A stretch of 64,000 nucleotides of DNA from Odobenus rosmarus divergens (lineage: Eukaryota; Chordata; Mammalia; Carnivora; Odobenidae): positions 2,849,117-2,913,116 of the forward strand of contig NW_004450303.1 of assembly GCF_000321225.1 (NCBI RefSeq), in the 5' to 3' direction. The stretch's first letter is position 1. Each line of letters begins with the position of its first letter. The notes below the pieces were generated by a model that was given only the letters and a program-made list of their open reading frames with translations, searched no databases and was not told the DNA's origin. Below, one piece after another: positions 22,600 through 33,711 of the stretch. The position numbers were made by a program, and so were the translations under genes.

Positions 22600-23290
22600 G
22601 GCTCCACCATCTTCATCAATTTTCTTAAGTTCCAGAACCTGCTCCTTGGCGGTGGTTATGCTCCTCTTTGCAGCCAACCTGCCCTTTCACTTGTAATTGT
22701 GTCTTAGTTAATGGCATTACTTGTCCACCCAAACTCAGGATTACCCATCATCTCTTCATTTACCACCGATCTGAGTGAAAAAGATCTTAAGAATCCTACT
22801 TTTGAAAGAAAAAAATCTTTTTTTTCTTACACTCGTAGCACGGCCTAGTTTGAGTCCCCATTATTCTCGCTGAAGTAGTATTTCAGCAGCCTCCTAACTG
22901 CTTTCATTGCCTCTCATCTCCACATTCTCTAATCAGTCCCACATTGTGCCACCAGAAACATCTTTTTAATCACAGAACCGTTCTTAGAACTCCCCTTTTC
23001 AAAGACCTTCAATAACTTCTCAATGTACACAGACTAATATCCAAGCTCCTCTGTTCAGTAAACCCTGTGGCTTAGTTCTGGCTTATCTTAATCCAGCTTA
23101 ACTTCTACTTCAATACCCCAAGATATATACTCTGCCATTCCGCAACGTGCCCTGCCCTTGTCTCCTCCTGATTACGTTTGTGCTGGCCTTTCTTTGTGGG
23201 CTGCTTCTTCTTCTTTCATCTTAACCCCTCTTGATCCACCTCTGGTTTTCCCCTCTGAAATTCCTCATGGTCCCACTATGATCCCCACTA
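22600..23290 (+). mobile_element. L2 fragment, sense
   Basis: GTCTTAGTTAATGGCATTAC, CAGCCTCCTAACTGC, CATCTTTTTAATCACAGAAC, CCTTCAATAACTTCTCAATG and CCAAGCTCCTCTG are L2 landmarks in order. Open frames at 22483-22707 overlap its edge and are not supported as genes. Confidence 0.65.
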
Positions 23291-23318
23291 AATGATTCAT
23301 CCACCTCTTCATTTATTC

Positions 23319-23575
23319 AAGAAATATTTATTGAATACTTACCCTGTGCCTGATAAGAAATATTTACTGAATATTTGCCATATGCCTGACACTATGCTCA
23401 GATCCAGAATCTTAAAAATAAAAGGCAGTTTCCCTTTTCTCAAGGTGTCCTTAACAGTCTAATGGGGAAGACAAACAAGTAAATAAGCAACTGAAATGAC
23501 ATACAGTTTTCATGAAAGACACAAACTACCAAATCTCACTCAATTAAAAAATAACCATAAAAGTACCATGGTTAT
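23319..23575 (-). mobile_element. L2 3' end, antisense, with a 36-base tandem duplication
   Basis: AAGAAATATTTATTGAATAC...GCCTGAT (23319-23354) is repeated imperfectly at 23355-23390. The rest (CTCAAGGTGTCCTTAACAGTC, GGGGAAGACAAACAAGTAAA) is antisense L2. Confidence 0.7.
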
Positions 23576-23579
23576 TTAA

Positions 23580-23665
23580 AGAAGGAGGAGGAGGAGGAAG
23601 GAGGGAGGGAGGAAGAAGAATACGAAGAGGAAGAAGAAGAAGTAAAAAGGAAGAAGAAGAATGAT
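23580..23665. repeat. Polypurine GA-rich tract
   Basis: GGAGGA and GAAGAA units with only a few pyrimidines over about 85 bases. Confidence 0.9.
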
Positions 23666-24613
23666 TCACTAGTAATTCTACTAAACATTTAAGGAAGAAA
23701 TGATACTAATTACTCACAAACTCTTCCAGGAAATAAAGGTTCCACCATTACATGACGGTTATGCAAACTAACAACCTAATATCTTAATACAGCAGAAGAT
23801 AAATCATTTGCAGTTTAAGGGAGACATCCACTAATATTAAAACCAGATAAAAACCCCACGAAAAAGAAAACTAGAGACCAATGTCTTTCAATAATATAGA
23901 TTGTCTTTGATTTCTATGGTTTTGCCATCTTTATAAGGCCTCATATTACTCCACTGCCTTCTCTGCATCTAGCTGCAAGACAAGCAGAAATAGAGGGTGT
24001 GGGGATCACAAGATTGGTTACCAGGCACCTGGTCTCAAAGTATATATTGCTTCTGCTCGCATCTTTTGACCAAAACTCAGTATCCTGGCCCCATCTGTAG
24101 GCAGGGAAGGCTGGGAGATGTACTTAACGCTGTGTACTAAGGAAGAAAAGGCAACAAATGAGCACATACAATTGTCTCTAACACAGTGACCCTGAAAACA
24201 ACATACACTTCATCATTTTCCTTTGGTATTCACGTGGATTTTAGTTGCCTCAAAGTTTTTGGAACAAGGTGAAGTATAAATTAATTGATTATACTTTTCT
24301 TATCATTAAATCATAACTAATTTAATAACAGAGATGTTTTCTATGCCAAAAACTTTCCATTGTACCTATTATAATTATGGAAGGAGCACATTAAACTTCT
24401 GTGATAATTGAAAAATGCTAAAGAAATGATTCAGCAAATTAAATGAAACTCAGGATCTTTCCATGTCTGCATCCATGTGTATAAATGAAATGAAATTATA
24501 GATATCTGCATCCATGTTTCTAAATAAATTCAAACAAAAAATGCCTGCAGTATGGTACAGGCTATCATGGTTTTTTTTTTTTAATTTCTACTTCTTACCC
24601 AGGACAAAAGAAG
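23666..24613. other. Unique sequence
   Basis: No gene or confident repeat. A T-run is at 24570-24582. Confidence 0.5.
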
Positions 24614-24615
24614 TA

Positions 24616-25118
24616 CAGCTATTCTTTGGCTTACGATGGGGTTATATCCCGATAAACCCATCAGAAGTTCAAAATAATCATTAGTCCAAAATACGTTTAA
24701 GACACCTAACCTATCAAACATCATTAACTTGGCTTAGCCTACTTTAGATGTGCTCAGAACACTGACCTTAGCCCACAGTTGGCCAAAACCATCTACCAAA
24801 GACTATTTAATATTAAAGTACTGAGTATATCATGTAATTGATTGAATACTGTACTGAAAGTGAAAAACGGAATGATTGTATGGGTCCAGAATGGTTGTGA
24901 ATCGATCCGTTGTTGACCCTCGAGATCGTGTGGTTGACGGGGAGCCCTGGCTCGCTGCCACTGCCCTGCATCACACAAGAAGATGGCCCCGCATATCACT
25001 AACACAGGAAGAGATCAAAATTCAAATTCCAAAGTATTTTTTTACTGAACGCTATCACTTTCTCACCATCGTAAACTTAAAAAATCATAAGTCTAATCAC
25101 AAGTCAGAGACCATCTGT
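24616..25118. mobile_element. DNA transposon fossil (Tigger/mariner-like, non-autonomous)
   Basis: Inverted ends GGCTTACGATGGGG ... CACCATCGTAAACTT, and terminal CAGC.../...CATCTG next to TA, fit a TA-inserting element of the Tc1/mariner class. The interior has TAACCTATCAAACATCAT, ACTGTACTGAAAGTGAAAAA and a GC-richer block (24895-24990). The open frame at 24876-25127 lies inside it and is not a transposase. The family name needs a library search. Confidence 0.65.
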
Positions 25119-25139
25119 GCGTATTAACTATCTCACTAT

Positions 25140-25320
25140 ATCATGGAGTGGTGGAAAGAGAAGTGGATTACGAAGTAGGAATCCCAGGTTCTAGCTCTGG
25201 CTCCATTAATATCTGTGGTCTTAACAAGCCAGCTCAACTCTCTGGATCTTGTCAGTAAAGTGAAAGATGTGGATGTGATGATCGCCAAAGTGCTTTCCAT
25301 TTCTAGTGTTCTGAGAGTCT
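25140..25320 (+). mobile_element. MIR
   Basis: CAGGTTCTAGCTCTGGCTCC, AACAAGCCAGCTCAACTCTC and TGGATCTTGTCAGTAAAGTG follow sense MIR. Confidence 0.7.
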
Positions 25321-27012
25321 TTACAAAGCCATAAACTCAAGCTCGCTCACTCCCTTTGGAGTTGAAGGGGCTTATCATTCAAGGACTGAGTGTTTTGGTG
25401 GCAGAACCTCAACTGGAATGAAAAGAGAGAGAGGAAGGGAGACAGAGAAAAACCAGATTGAACCAAAATGCCTCTTTACCTTAGGAACTTGTAATGTACA
25501 ATTAATTCTATCTAGGGAAAATAATAATTATTTGTATTCTTCCCAGAAAAGGTTGGTTATTTGGGGCTCAGTAAGTCAGTAGTCATTGCCATAGATGATA
25601 ACCTTATCCACCTGCACCTATGGATTGTAGAAGGTTCTAACAATCCAATAGCTAAGACTATCAAATGAATATTAAAAATACTGAAATTTCCTGGTTTGCA
25701 TTTAGTTAATTTCTAAGGAGGAATCACAAATAAGATGATTTAGGCCTCAGAAGAGACCACATGAAATAGAAATAACACAGAAACAGAAGTTTGAAAATCT
25801 GTATTCTATTTTCTACTGTGCTCCAAATTATTTTCATGATGTTGGCAAGTCACTTAAGATCTTTAGACACCAGTTTCTTTATTAAAGAAAGAAGTGTTTG
25901 GGTTTGTGGGATGTTAGGATGCCTGGCAATCATGAGATTCCTTTAATATATGAAAAATAAGATCCAAATTGAGAAATACAAATAATCATATAATACTAAA
26001 AGCCTATCTCAGATAAATCCAGTAGAAAGACTTATAAGCAACATTTCCCTCAAGAACTGGCATTCTGGCTTATGTTGGACCTGCCACCATTGTTGTAAGA
26101 GAAAGCAAAAGGACAAGTTTCATCTTCTGTTTAGAAGATAAAAGAATTAGTTAAGTTCCCAACTCACAGGTCTCAAAACCAGCAAGGTCTAAAGGTGGAA
26201 TAAGTAAAAAAATAAGCAAAAATGAAACTTAGATCAATGGAAAGGTGAACAATTTTTCACATTTTTCTTTTCACTATTATCAATGAAGTGAGAGAGAGAC
26301 AAATGCTTCTGTGGAGAAATTAATTTCAGTTTCAAGCCTCAACTTAAAACCTGCTACCCTTCATATAATAGGTTTCTTCTAAAGAAAGTATGAAGAGAAT
26401 AATACTGAAGAATGATTCAAAATAAACTGAAATATATTTTCTAGCAAAAATTAATACTGCTTTTAGAACTTAAGATGAAAGAAAAATTTTAAAAAGAGAG
26501 ATTTTATTCTCAGAAATATTCTCATAGCAGGAAATTTTTCTAGAACCACATTAGAATGTCTTCTGAATATTATTGTAGTAAATTAATTTCTCTTTAACTT
26601 CATTTTGCTGTTGGATGTCACATACCAAACATCTTACTAGTCAAGGTGGTTCAATTGTTTAATTATAGTACTTTTCATTCTTTTGATGATTACTTTAGAC
26701 TATCTCTTTACAACTGTGGGATAACTTAGCTTTTTATCCTTGAGAGAAAAATTCTGCTGTTAGGAAAACAAAGACTGTTGTTTAACTACTCAGGTCTTAG
26801 GACAATCATAAGAATTTAGATTCATAAAACCAAATAAATAAATGTGGTTTTTGCCTTACTGACCACATGATGAGGACCATTTGCTTTAAACAAATATGGA
26901 CTGTCGTTTTAAATTTCTTCCCATTGTATAACGTAACAAAACATTTCACAAATAACCAGGAAGGAGATAGATCAGACTTGAGGATTCTCAAGATAGTTAT
27001 TATAAGTGCTTG
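25321..27012. other. Mostly unique AT-rich sequence; possible MIR at about 25790-25930
   Basis: GATGTTGGCAAGTCACTTAAG at about 25839 resembles the MIR core. Otherwise nothing is recognised. Confidence 0.45.
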
Positions 27013-27040
27013 CGCACACACACACACACACACACACACA
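27013..27040. repeat. (CA)n microsatellite
   Basis: GCGCACACA... about 13 CA units. Confidence 0.97.
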
Positions 27041-27639
27041 GAACCTGTCTTAGAAATGAAAAACATGGCCTAATAGTTTCTGCAAAAAATACCTTATTAA
27101 CCCTTGGACAAATAAGCATGGGAACATATAGGGGCTGAAATCTTGAATAGGATGGGCCCTTTAAACCATCCATCATTCTCATGTTAGAAACAACTCCTGC
27201 TTTTTCATAGGTTGCCTACAGTGTTTAAAGTGATAGAGGTTCTGAGTACACAAACAAGTTAGAAAGGTTTCAAAAATAATTACTCAGATGTCATTTTACA
27301 ATTCCCTTTGTAGTAAATATCTAAAATAATAATTTTTAAAATTATGCCTTGCTTTCTCTGTTTTTTTTGTACATTTCCATATATTCTTATGTTTCTCTGA
27401 ATCATCAATACCTCTGTTCTCAATTAAATGAATGAAAATTTTAAATACAAAAAAAAAAAAAGAGAGAGAGAAGCTAGGAGATCAGAGAGAAGAAATGAAA
27501 GAAAAAGATAGAAATTTAACATTTTGAAAATAATGAAAAAACATCTCTTCTAGATTCTACCACTCAAGACTTTCAAAATTGACAGTTGGAGACTAAAGCT
27601 TCTAAGGATTGAGTAGTATTTTGAAAACTTCACAAACTC
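27041..27639. other. Unique sequence
   Basis: No gene. An A-run followed by GAGAGAG occurs at 27450-27470. Confidence 0.5.
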
Positions 27640-27843
27640 TTTGTTTATTTCCTTATTTGTTTGAGAGAGAGAGAATGAACACGGGAGGAGGAAGAGCAAA
27701 GAGAGGGGGAAAGAGAGAATTTTTAAGCAGTCTCCATGCCCAACATGGAGCCAGATATGGTGCTCAATCTTACAACCCTGAGATCATGACCTGAGCCGAA
27801 ATCAAGAGTCGGACGCTTAACCGACTGAGCTGCCCGGGCGCCC
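27640..27843 (-). mobile_element. Can-SINE
   Basis: TGTTTATTTCCTTATTTGTT tail complement, GA-rich core, and the head complement GAGCTGCCCGGGCGCCCC. ACTCTTT appears on both sides. Confidence 0.93.
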
Positions 27844-27849
27844 CCTTCC

Positions 27850-29760
27850 CATACTCTTTAATTCACTAACTATATCCAGAGGGAAACAAAATTCAACAGG
27901 AATTTTAAAGCTCTCCTGCATGTCATAGGCACCCCACACACTGTACTCATTCTGGGAGGAAGTTTGCCAAAGATTAGCAAGATTAGATGTTTATCCATTC
28001 TGGGCAAATCATCCATTAACATTTAGAAGACTTTTAAATATGCCATGATAGCCTTTGTAGGACTTCCTTTTCTTCCACTACCTGTATTAATACTCTAGTT
28101 GGCAGTGGCGGGGAAGGACAATCCTCAGCCCTGTAGAGGCAGACAATAACCTTACAACTGAGAGAGAATAAACTGGCATCTGAATAAGGCTTGCATGTGA
28201 CTCTTGTCAGTAGTGTTCTGGTACATGTTTAACAATAGGTTCTCTAGAAGAAAAAAAGGTGTATGTGCATGGTTACTGTTTATGATAAATTTTATTGATA
28301 TAAAGACTGTGTAGCATACAAATTACAAATAGTAATAACATTTCAAAGCTGTTTTTTTTTCAAATTTCATATAGCTGATTGATGCTCACAGTAGGCTTAT
28401 GTTGACTTTGCCAGAATTTTAAATCCACAATTGATCTCTGGTTACAACTGATGAATGAATATAGTTCCAAAATGAACATTGGTTAATATTTTTTATTTGC
28501 CTTAACACAAAAGATAAAGGTAAAAACCCTGAAGAAATAATTTGGAAGTTCACTCATTACCAATAACATGGGTATTTCCTTTGCTGCATTTCATAATCAT
28601 TTGCAAATACCAGAAGAATGTGTCATCAAATTTTGCACTATGCACAATGTAACAACTACAGATATAACACACTTTTCAATGTGATCTGCATTATTAACAC
28701 TTCTTCCATCATTTTTGGAAGTCTAGGCCATCAAAAAAAAAAAAAAAACCTATAAATAAAGCCATTACTCATAGTGTTTGCCAGTTTCTGTGGTTTAAGA
28801 GCTTTCACAATGATGGAATTCAAGCTACTAACATGCATCCCTGAGGCAGCGTTGGGAAGAAATCTACAGGAGCACTCCATTATATGGTGTTTCCACCAAC
28901 CAGATACAATAGACATAAATTATGTCAAGAGCAGAGGTGATAGTACAATATGGTAAATAGGGAGGTGATAAATTGAGTATTTACTGCCTTTGTTTTTAAC
29001 ATAGTTTATTTAATTGTAAGTTTATATAACCCAATTTTTAATAATGGCTATGTTTAAAAAGCACCTCACAAAATTCTTCGATATCTAACAGTCCGCTCTT
29101 GTAAGCCAGTATGAGCAAACTCCCACACATCACTACCCCCTGTTCAAAATGACTGGGAGGTTGAATACTAGCATTTTGTCACAGTTTCATGAATCTAAAT
29201 TCTTGCTTAGGTACAAGATTGCTGGAAATACCAGAAGAGAACTTTTTTTAACTTCATCTAAGAATATACCATTTAGTAAATAAGTCCTAAATTTGGCAAG
29301 TGCTTTGAAAGCTAATTTGCGAACATTATAAACTCCTTATACCTATGTATATTTATTTACACACCAAGGAAGAACAATAGAGGGTTTATGCAGGTTTACA
29401 TCTTATATAGGTTTAAAGGTTTTCTGTTTCTTTGTTTCCATAACAATTACAGTCATCAGAACAGAAGTAGCAGTCAAATAGTCTGCTTAGTCTCATTGAA
29501 AACACTCAGAGCAAAATTTATTTATGGTATAAAACACCAGAGCCTATAAAATTACCAACGCCCCATCTTCAAGAATGTAAGCAAGATACTTGGATTTGTA
29601 GATCAGAGTCTGGCCGAAATTCCATTAAGTGATCTTGAACACTGTCGGAAAGTTAAGTTAAAGATACTTACAAACAAAGTCATATAATTAGTTGTGAATC
29701 AAGCTATATACCTGAAAAACAATGAGACAGAGAGACATAGTGGAGAAGGAGCAGGAGAGG
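27850..29760. other. Mostly unique sequence
   Basis: No gene. 28740-28950, after an A-run (28733-28748), has open frames in both directions but no supporting signal, and may be an unclassified old repeat. Confidence 0.45.
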
Positions 29761-29764
29761 AGAG

Positions 29765-29985
29765 GGTGGGAGTTAAAGTGAGCTTGGGTCTAAATTCCGG
29801 TCAAGCCTCTGAACCAACCATGTAACTTTGGAAAATTACTTAACTACTCTAAGCTTCCATTTCCTCAAAAATAAGCTAGAGATTACAATACTTAGTTTAC
29901 AATGCTATCAAGATTATGTAAGAGAGTATATATGGATTACCTGGCACACAATAGCAGATCAATAAGTGACAGTATTATGAAAACA
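29765..29985 (+). mobile_element. MIR
   Basis: AAATTCCGGTCAAGCCTCTG, CATGTAACTTTGGAAAATTAC and TACCTGGCACACAATAGCAG in order. Confidence 0.8.
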
Positions 29986-30077
29986 TATTCCTTTCTGTCA
30001 TCCAGATGAGTGGACACAAAGGTAGGAACCCATCAGAGGAAAAATATTTGTAACACCCACAAGATTCTTTTTCTGGG

Positions 30078-30279
30078 GGCGCCTGGGTGGCTCAGTCATT
30101 CAGCGTCTGCCTTTGGCTCAGGTCATGATCATAGGGTCCTGGGATCAAGCCCCGCATCGGGCTCTCTGCTCGGTGGGGAACCTGCTTCTCCCTCTCCCAC
30201 TCTCCCTGCTTGTGTTCCTTCTCTCGCTGTCTCTCTCTCTCTCTGTCAAATAAATAAATAAAATCTTTATTTTTTTAAT
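30078..30279 (+). mobile_element. Can-SINE
   Basis: Well-kept head GGCGCCTGGGTGGCTCAG and AAATAAAATCTTTA tail. Perfect 14-base duplication ATTCTTTTTCTGGG at 30064-30077 and 30280-30293. Confidence 0.97.
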
Positions 30280-30293
30280 ATTCTTTTTCTGGG

Positions 30294-30748
30294 CAGACTT
30301 TATTCAAAACAAAGTAGACAGTGATTTGTATTAGTCCCAGAGGCTACCTCTGTCCCCAAATATCTAAAAACCATCATTGGGCTTCTCCTTTGGGTTCAGG
30401 CCACGCAAATTAAATCTGAGCCTCTGAAGCTCTATTTGCTCACCATCAAGTACAGGATCTTCAGAAGTACTGCAAATCCCCTGCAGTCTGTTACAACACA
30501 ACATGTAATAAAGAAAAGAGAGATATCAAATATCTGTTATTGTGTTACTGAGTCATATTCAAAAGGCACAATCTAAGAATAGTGACTTTAGAAAATTCAA
30601 ATGCATATTCTACCTAAAATTGATTTCCTTAACCATCAGTACCTACTAACTCATTAGAATGAATTAGCTTTTCATTTAGTGTTCCTGAGAGAAGCGGGGG
30701 CCAGGGACGGGTGACTGATGGTGGGCATGGGGAAAGAGCTACTCTTAC
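30294..30748. other. Unique sequence
   Basis: No repeat recognised. A GC-richer patch begins at about 30690, leading into the exon-like segment. Confidence 0.5.
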
Positions 30749-30824
30749 CTGGACAGCTACTACCTGGAAGAGCCATCCCAGCAGTAGGAGGCAGTGATGC
30801 ACTTGGGCGTACCGCAGCCGTGGG
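30749..30824 (-). other. Exon-like segment, minus strand (76 bases)
   Basis: On the minus strand a pyrimidine-rich run ends CCACTAG just before 30824, and the segment ends CTGTCCAG followed by GTAAGAG, close to the ideal donor. Beginning with one base left over, the frame is open for 25 codons and includes the hydrophobic run CLLLLGWLFQVVAV. Local GC is higher than the surroundings. No start codon lies within it, and no partner exon is established. It could be an internal exon of a gene or long non-coding RNA, or chance. No protein match is recognised. Confidence 0.35.
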
Positions 30825-31387
30825 CTAGTGGTGGGGGGGAAAGAACAAAAGGGAACTGTGTAAACAAAACTATTTCATTTTGCAGTTTCGTATGAAAACA
30901 GTACTGGCCACAATTATAAAGGCACGATTTTTTGAGCCACAAAGAATATTTTCTTGGATATTCTCCTTAATATAGAAATGTCAATGACTTGGTAAATATT
31001 TTTACTTGGCCTCTTCTTTAGTGGCTGAGGTGGTTAGCTACCAGGAAGAATGGCATCAATTGAGCTAAAAGTAGCTCTTCTATGTCCTTGTAGGTCTCTA
31101 GAAAAAAAAAAGTAGGAAGCAGCATCCCCGAAATAGCAGATAAAGTAAATAGCAGCCAGACAGAAAATTAAAGTCTGAAAGCAAAAGCTGTAGCAGCTCC
31201 AGAATGTCTACAGAGAAGAGGCTTGGGGTAGTCATCAGGTTGGAAGGGAAATTAGAGGACTTTCCTTAACACAATATTCACTTAGCAAGCACACAGCTTT
31301 TACTTAGAGAATATATTTATTTAGGGCAACTTGACACCAGGAATGGGAGGGAGCCCTAATGGCGATTATGAGGGAACTTAATCCTCT
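30825..31387. other. Unique sequence
   Basis: No gene or repeat recognised. Confidence 0.5.
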
Positions 31388-31520
31388 AGAAAGAAGAAGA
31401 AAGAAGAAAGAAGAAGAAAGAAAGAAAGAAAGAAAGAAAAAGAAAGAAAGAAAGAAAGAAAGAAAGAGGGAGGGAAGGAGGGAGGAAGGAAGGAAGGAAG
31501 GAAAGAAGGAAAAGAAAGAA
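31388..31520. repeat. 133-base uninterrupted purine tract
   Basis: AGAAAGAAG..., GAAA units then GGGAGGGAAGG and GGAA units, with not one pyrimidine over 133 bases. Translated frames across it are low-complexity artefacts. Confidence 0.97.
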
Positions 31521-31639
31521 TCTTACATTTCTTTGCCCATATACCTGCAATCACTAAAATGGAAAAAGAATAAAAATCTAAAATTATAACTTAACTGAAA
31601 AACTTAAAAAAAAATTTTTTTTAATTATGAGAAGTTAAT

Positions 31640-31990
31640 CACTAATCAATCAATCTTCATTGACTGCCTCCAGCGTGCTTGATACTGAGTAGGAAAATGG
31701 TATGTTTCCTGATCTCTCCTTGCATGGAGGCCGGAGGCAAGATGGACATGGGGCAACAACGTGATATAACTGGTCTTAGAAAAGGGAGACAATGGAGATT
31801 CGATCTGTTCTAGGCTCAGGGAAGGTTGCCTGAGGAGGTGACATTTCAAGGAGGAGTTACCTGGGCAAAAACTGATAGTAAGTGGTAAAAGAGGAATGGA
31901 AGGATGACAGGAACAGGAAAAATTCCTAGCAGAGAGAGCTGAATGTGGGAAGTCAGGAGTAGAACTTTCATAATCTGAGCAATTTAAGAA
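31640..31990 (-). mobile_element. L2, antisense
   Basis: TCTTCATTGACTGCCTCCAG, GGGAAGGTTGCCTGAGGAGG and GTGACATTTCAAGGAGGAG are antisense L2 landmarks ('ggcctctctgaggaggtgacatttgag'). Confidence 0.75.
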
Positions 31991-31994
31991 ATCT

Positions 31995-32440
31995 CTCTGG
32001 AGTAAAGAGAGTGTATCAGCCAGGGTCCAGAAAGAAAACAGAAACCAAACTGGTTATTCTAACAAAGAGAACTGAGAACTGCTTCACAAGTTTTGGGCAA
32101 GGAGAGATAGTAACTGCAGAGAGCAGGGACCCTTAAGGTTGGGAGAACAAAAGGAAGAAGGTAGGGTATGTGGAACCTGGGAGCTCTGAGGAGAGGTCAG
32201 AGCTGGAATCCAGGTCTCAGAGGAAGGGACTGGCCAGCAGATCCCAATTATACCAGAGAGGACACACTGAGACTGGTTCTGGGGAATGGGGAAAAGGCTA
32301 GAGGCTAGAACCCACTGCTTCAAGAGTGAAGCGCTATTGGTGTATAATCAAGAAAAAACAAAAAGGAGCAGGTCTTTTATCTCTTCTCCAATCTCTCTCT
32401 AGCACCTCCTATTGGCCAAAGTTAAATATCAATCTGCCTT
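31995..32440. repeat. Probable old repeat, unclassified
   Basis: TATCAGCCAGGGTCCAGAAAG, in pieces, with AAACAGAAACCA and CACCTCCTATTGGCCAAAG resembles a widespread mammalian interspersed repeat (LTR-like), but I cannot name it. Confidence 0.35.
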
Positions 32441-32694
32441 TCCCCTAAGATGGTCTCCATGTGTGTATCCAACTGAATATTGATATGGAATTGGCCCCCC
32501 CTTTTATATTAACACTTGATTTACATCCATATTTTCATAGTCAAAAAGTATAATTGCATTAAAATATTATAAGGTGGGTGGGAGGATGGATGAAATAGAT
32601 AAAGGTGATTAAGGGTTACAAACCTCCAGTTATAAAATAAATAAGTCACAAAAATGAAAAGTAGAGCACAGGGAATATAGTCAATAAGATTATA

Positions 32695-32813
32695 TAGTCA
32701 GTAAGATGATAAAAACATTGTTTGGTGATAGTGGATGACTACACTTATCATGGGTAGTCAGTAAGATGATAAAAACATTGTTTGGTGATAGTGGATGACT
32801 ACACTTATCATGG
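32695..32813. repeat. 60-base tandem duplication, identical copies
   Basis: Bases 32695-32753 recur without change at 32755-32813 (period 60). The L1 3'UTR normally has this text once. Confidence 0.98.
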
Positions 32814-32901
32814 TGAGCACTGAGTATTTTATACAATTGTTGAATCATTATGTTGTATACCTGAAACTGATATAATACTGTATGTTCATTATACTTCAAT
32901 A

Positions 32902-32914
32902 ATATGTGTGTGTG

Positions 32915-32947
<33 letters not shown>

Positions 32948-32948
32948 A
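32902..32948. repeat. (TG)n(TA)n microsatellite
   Basis: TATGTGTGTGTGTATATATA... at the 3' end of the L1. Confidence 0.95.
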
Positions 32949-32950
32949 AT

Positions 32951-33402
32951 CAAGTTATTTTATTCTCTACTATTTTACTTCTCTTTTAATCCCTTCAGTT
33001 CTCATCCTGAGTCCGAAATATTTCGCTTTGACCAAAGCCTGTTGAAAATTTGTACTGCTTACTAAGGATGCTCTCCTTTTTTCACCATATTGGCAAAGGG
33101 GCACCACTCAGGGTATCTCACTCTCCATGACTGCTTTGGGGAGAAAAGTATAGGCTCTTGTCTCAGTGAAAGCAAGGAAAGCAAAAACTGAAGCTGAGCG
33201 CTTTGTTCTTCTGCTAGTGTAAAATGTGGACGTTGAGATGAGCTTCAATCTCTTTGGTCTCAAAAGCAATGGAAATTGGAAGAGCAAATCAAGAGGTGGG
33301 ATTTACCCTGTTCTCTTAATCTCAATTGCCTGACATTTCTAACTAGTCCTGAAGGAGAATGAGAAGTTCAGATTTCTGCAAACGTTGTACATGGACGAAA
33401 TA
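32951..33402. other. Unique sequence
   Basis: Nothing recognised. Confidence 0.5.
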
Positions 33403-33416
33403 ACAGGTACGGTTTT

Positions 33417-33609
33417 TTTTTTTTTTTAAAGATTTTTTGTTTATTTATTTGACAGAGACAAAGCAAGAGAGGGAACACAAGCAGGGGGCATGGGAGAGGG
33501 AGGAGCAGGCTCTTCGTTGAGCAGGGAGCCCAATGCGGGGGGTCAGGACCCTGGGATCATGACCTGAGCTGAAGGCAGACGCTTAAAGACTGAGCTACCC
33601 AGGCGCCCC
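33417..33609 (-). mobile_element. Can-SINE
   Basis: T-run, AAAGATTTTTTGTTTATTTA, GA-rich core and head complement GCTACCCAGGCGCCCC. Duplication ACAGGTACGGTTTT (33403-33416) / ACAGATACAGTTTT (33610-33623), 2 differences. Confidence 0.95.
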
Positions 33610-33679
33610 ACAGATACAGTTTTAAAACATTTTTAAGTATTGAAATCTTTATGCTACAATAAAATTACAAACTTCAGGT

Positions 33680-33711
33680 AATTTGCAAGAAGTTTAATTT
33701 GCAAGAAGTTT
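33680..33711. repeat. 16-base tandem duplication
   Basis: AATTTGCAAGAAGTTT occurs twice head to tail without change. Confidence 0.97.

Larger units (their letters stand above)
32565..32950 (+). mobile_element. L1 3' end with internal tandem duplication and TG/TA tail
   Basis: GGTGGGTGGGAGGATGGATG, GAGCACAGGGAATATAGTC and TTGTATACCTGAAACTGATA are L1 3'UTR landmarks. It ends in (TG)n(TA)n from about 32905. It contains an exact duplication with period 60 (next entry). Confidence 0.85.

Noticed and set aside
22483..22707. Three overlapping open frames on both strands
   Set aside because: Overlapping frames in a low-stop patch at the edge of L2; no motif.
21925..27040. CRISPR-like arrays or spaced repeats
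   Set aside because: The repeats are plain CA microsatellites; no regular repeat-spacer pattern exists anywhere in the window.
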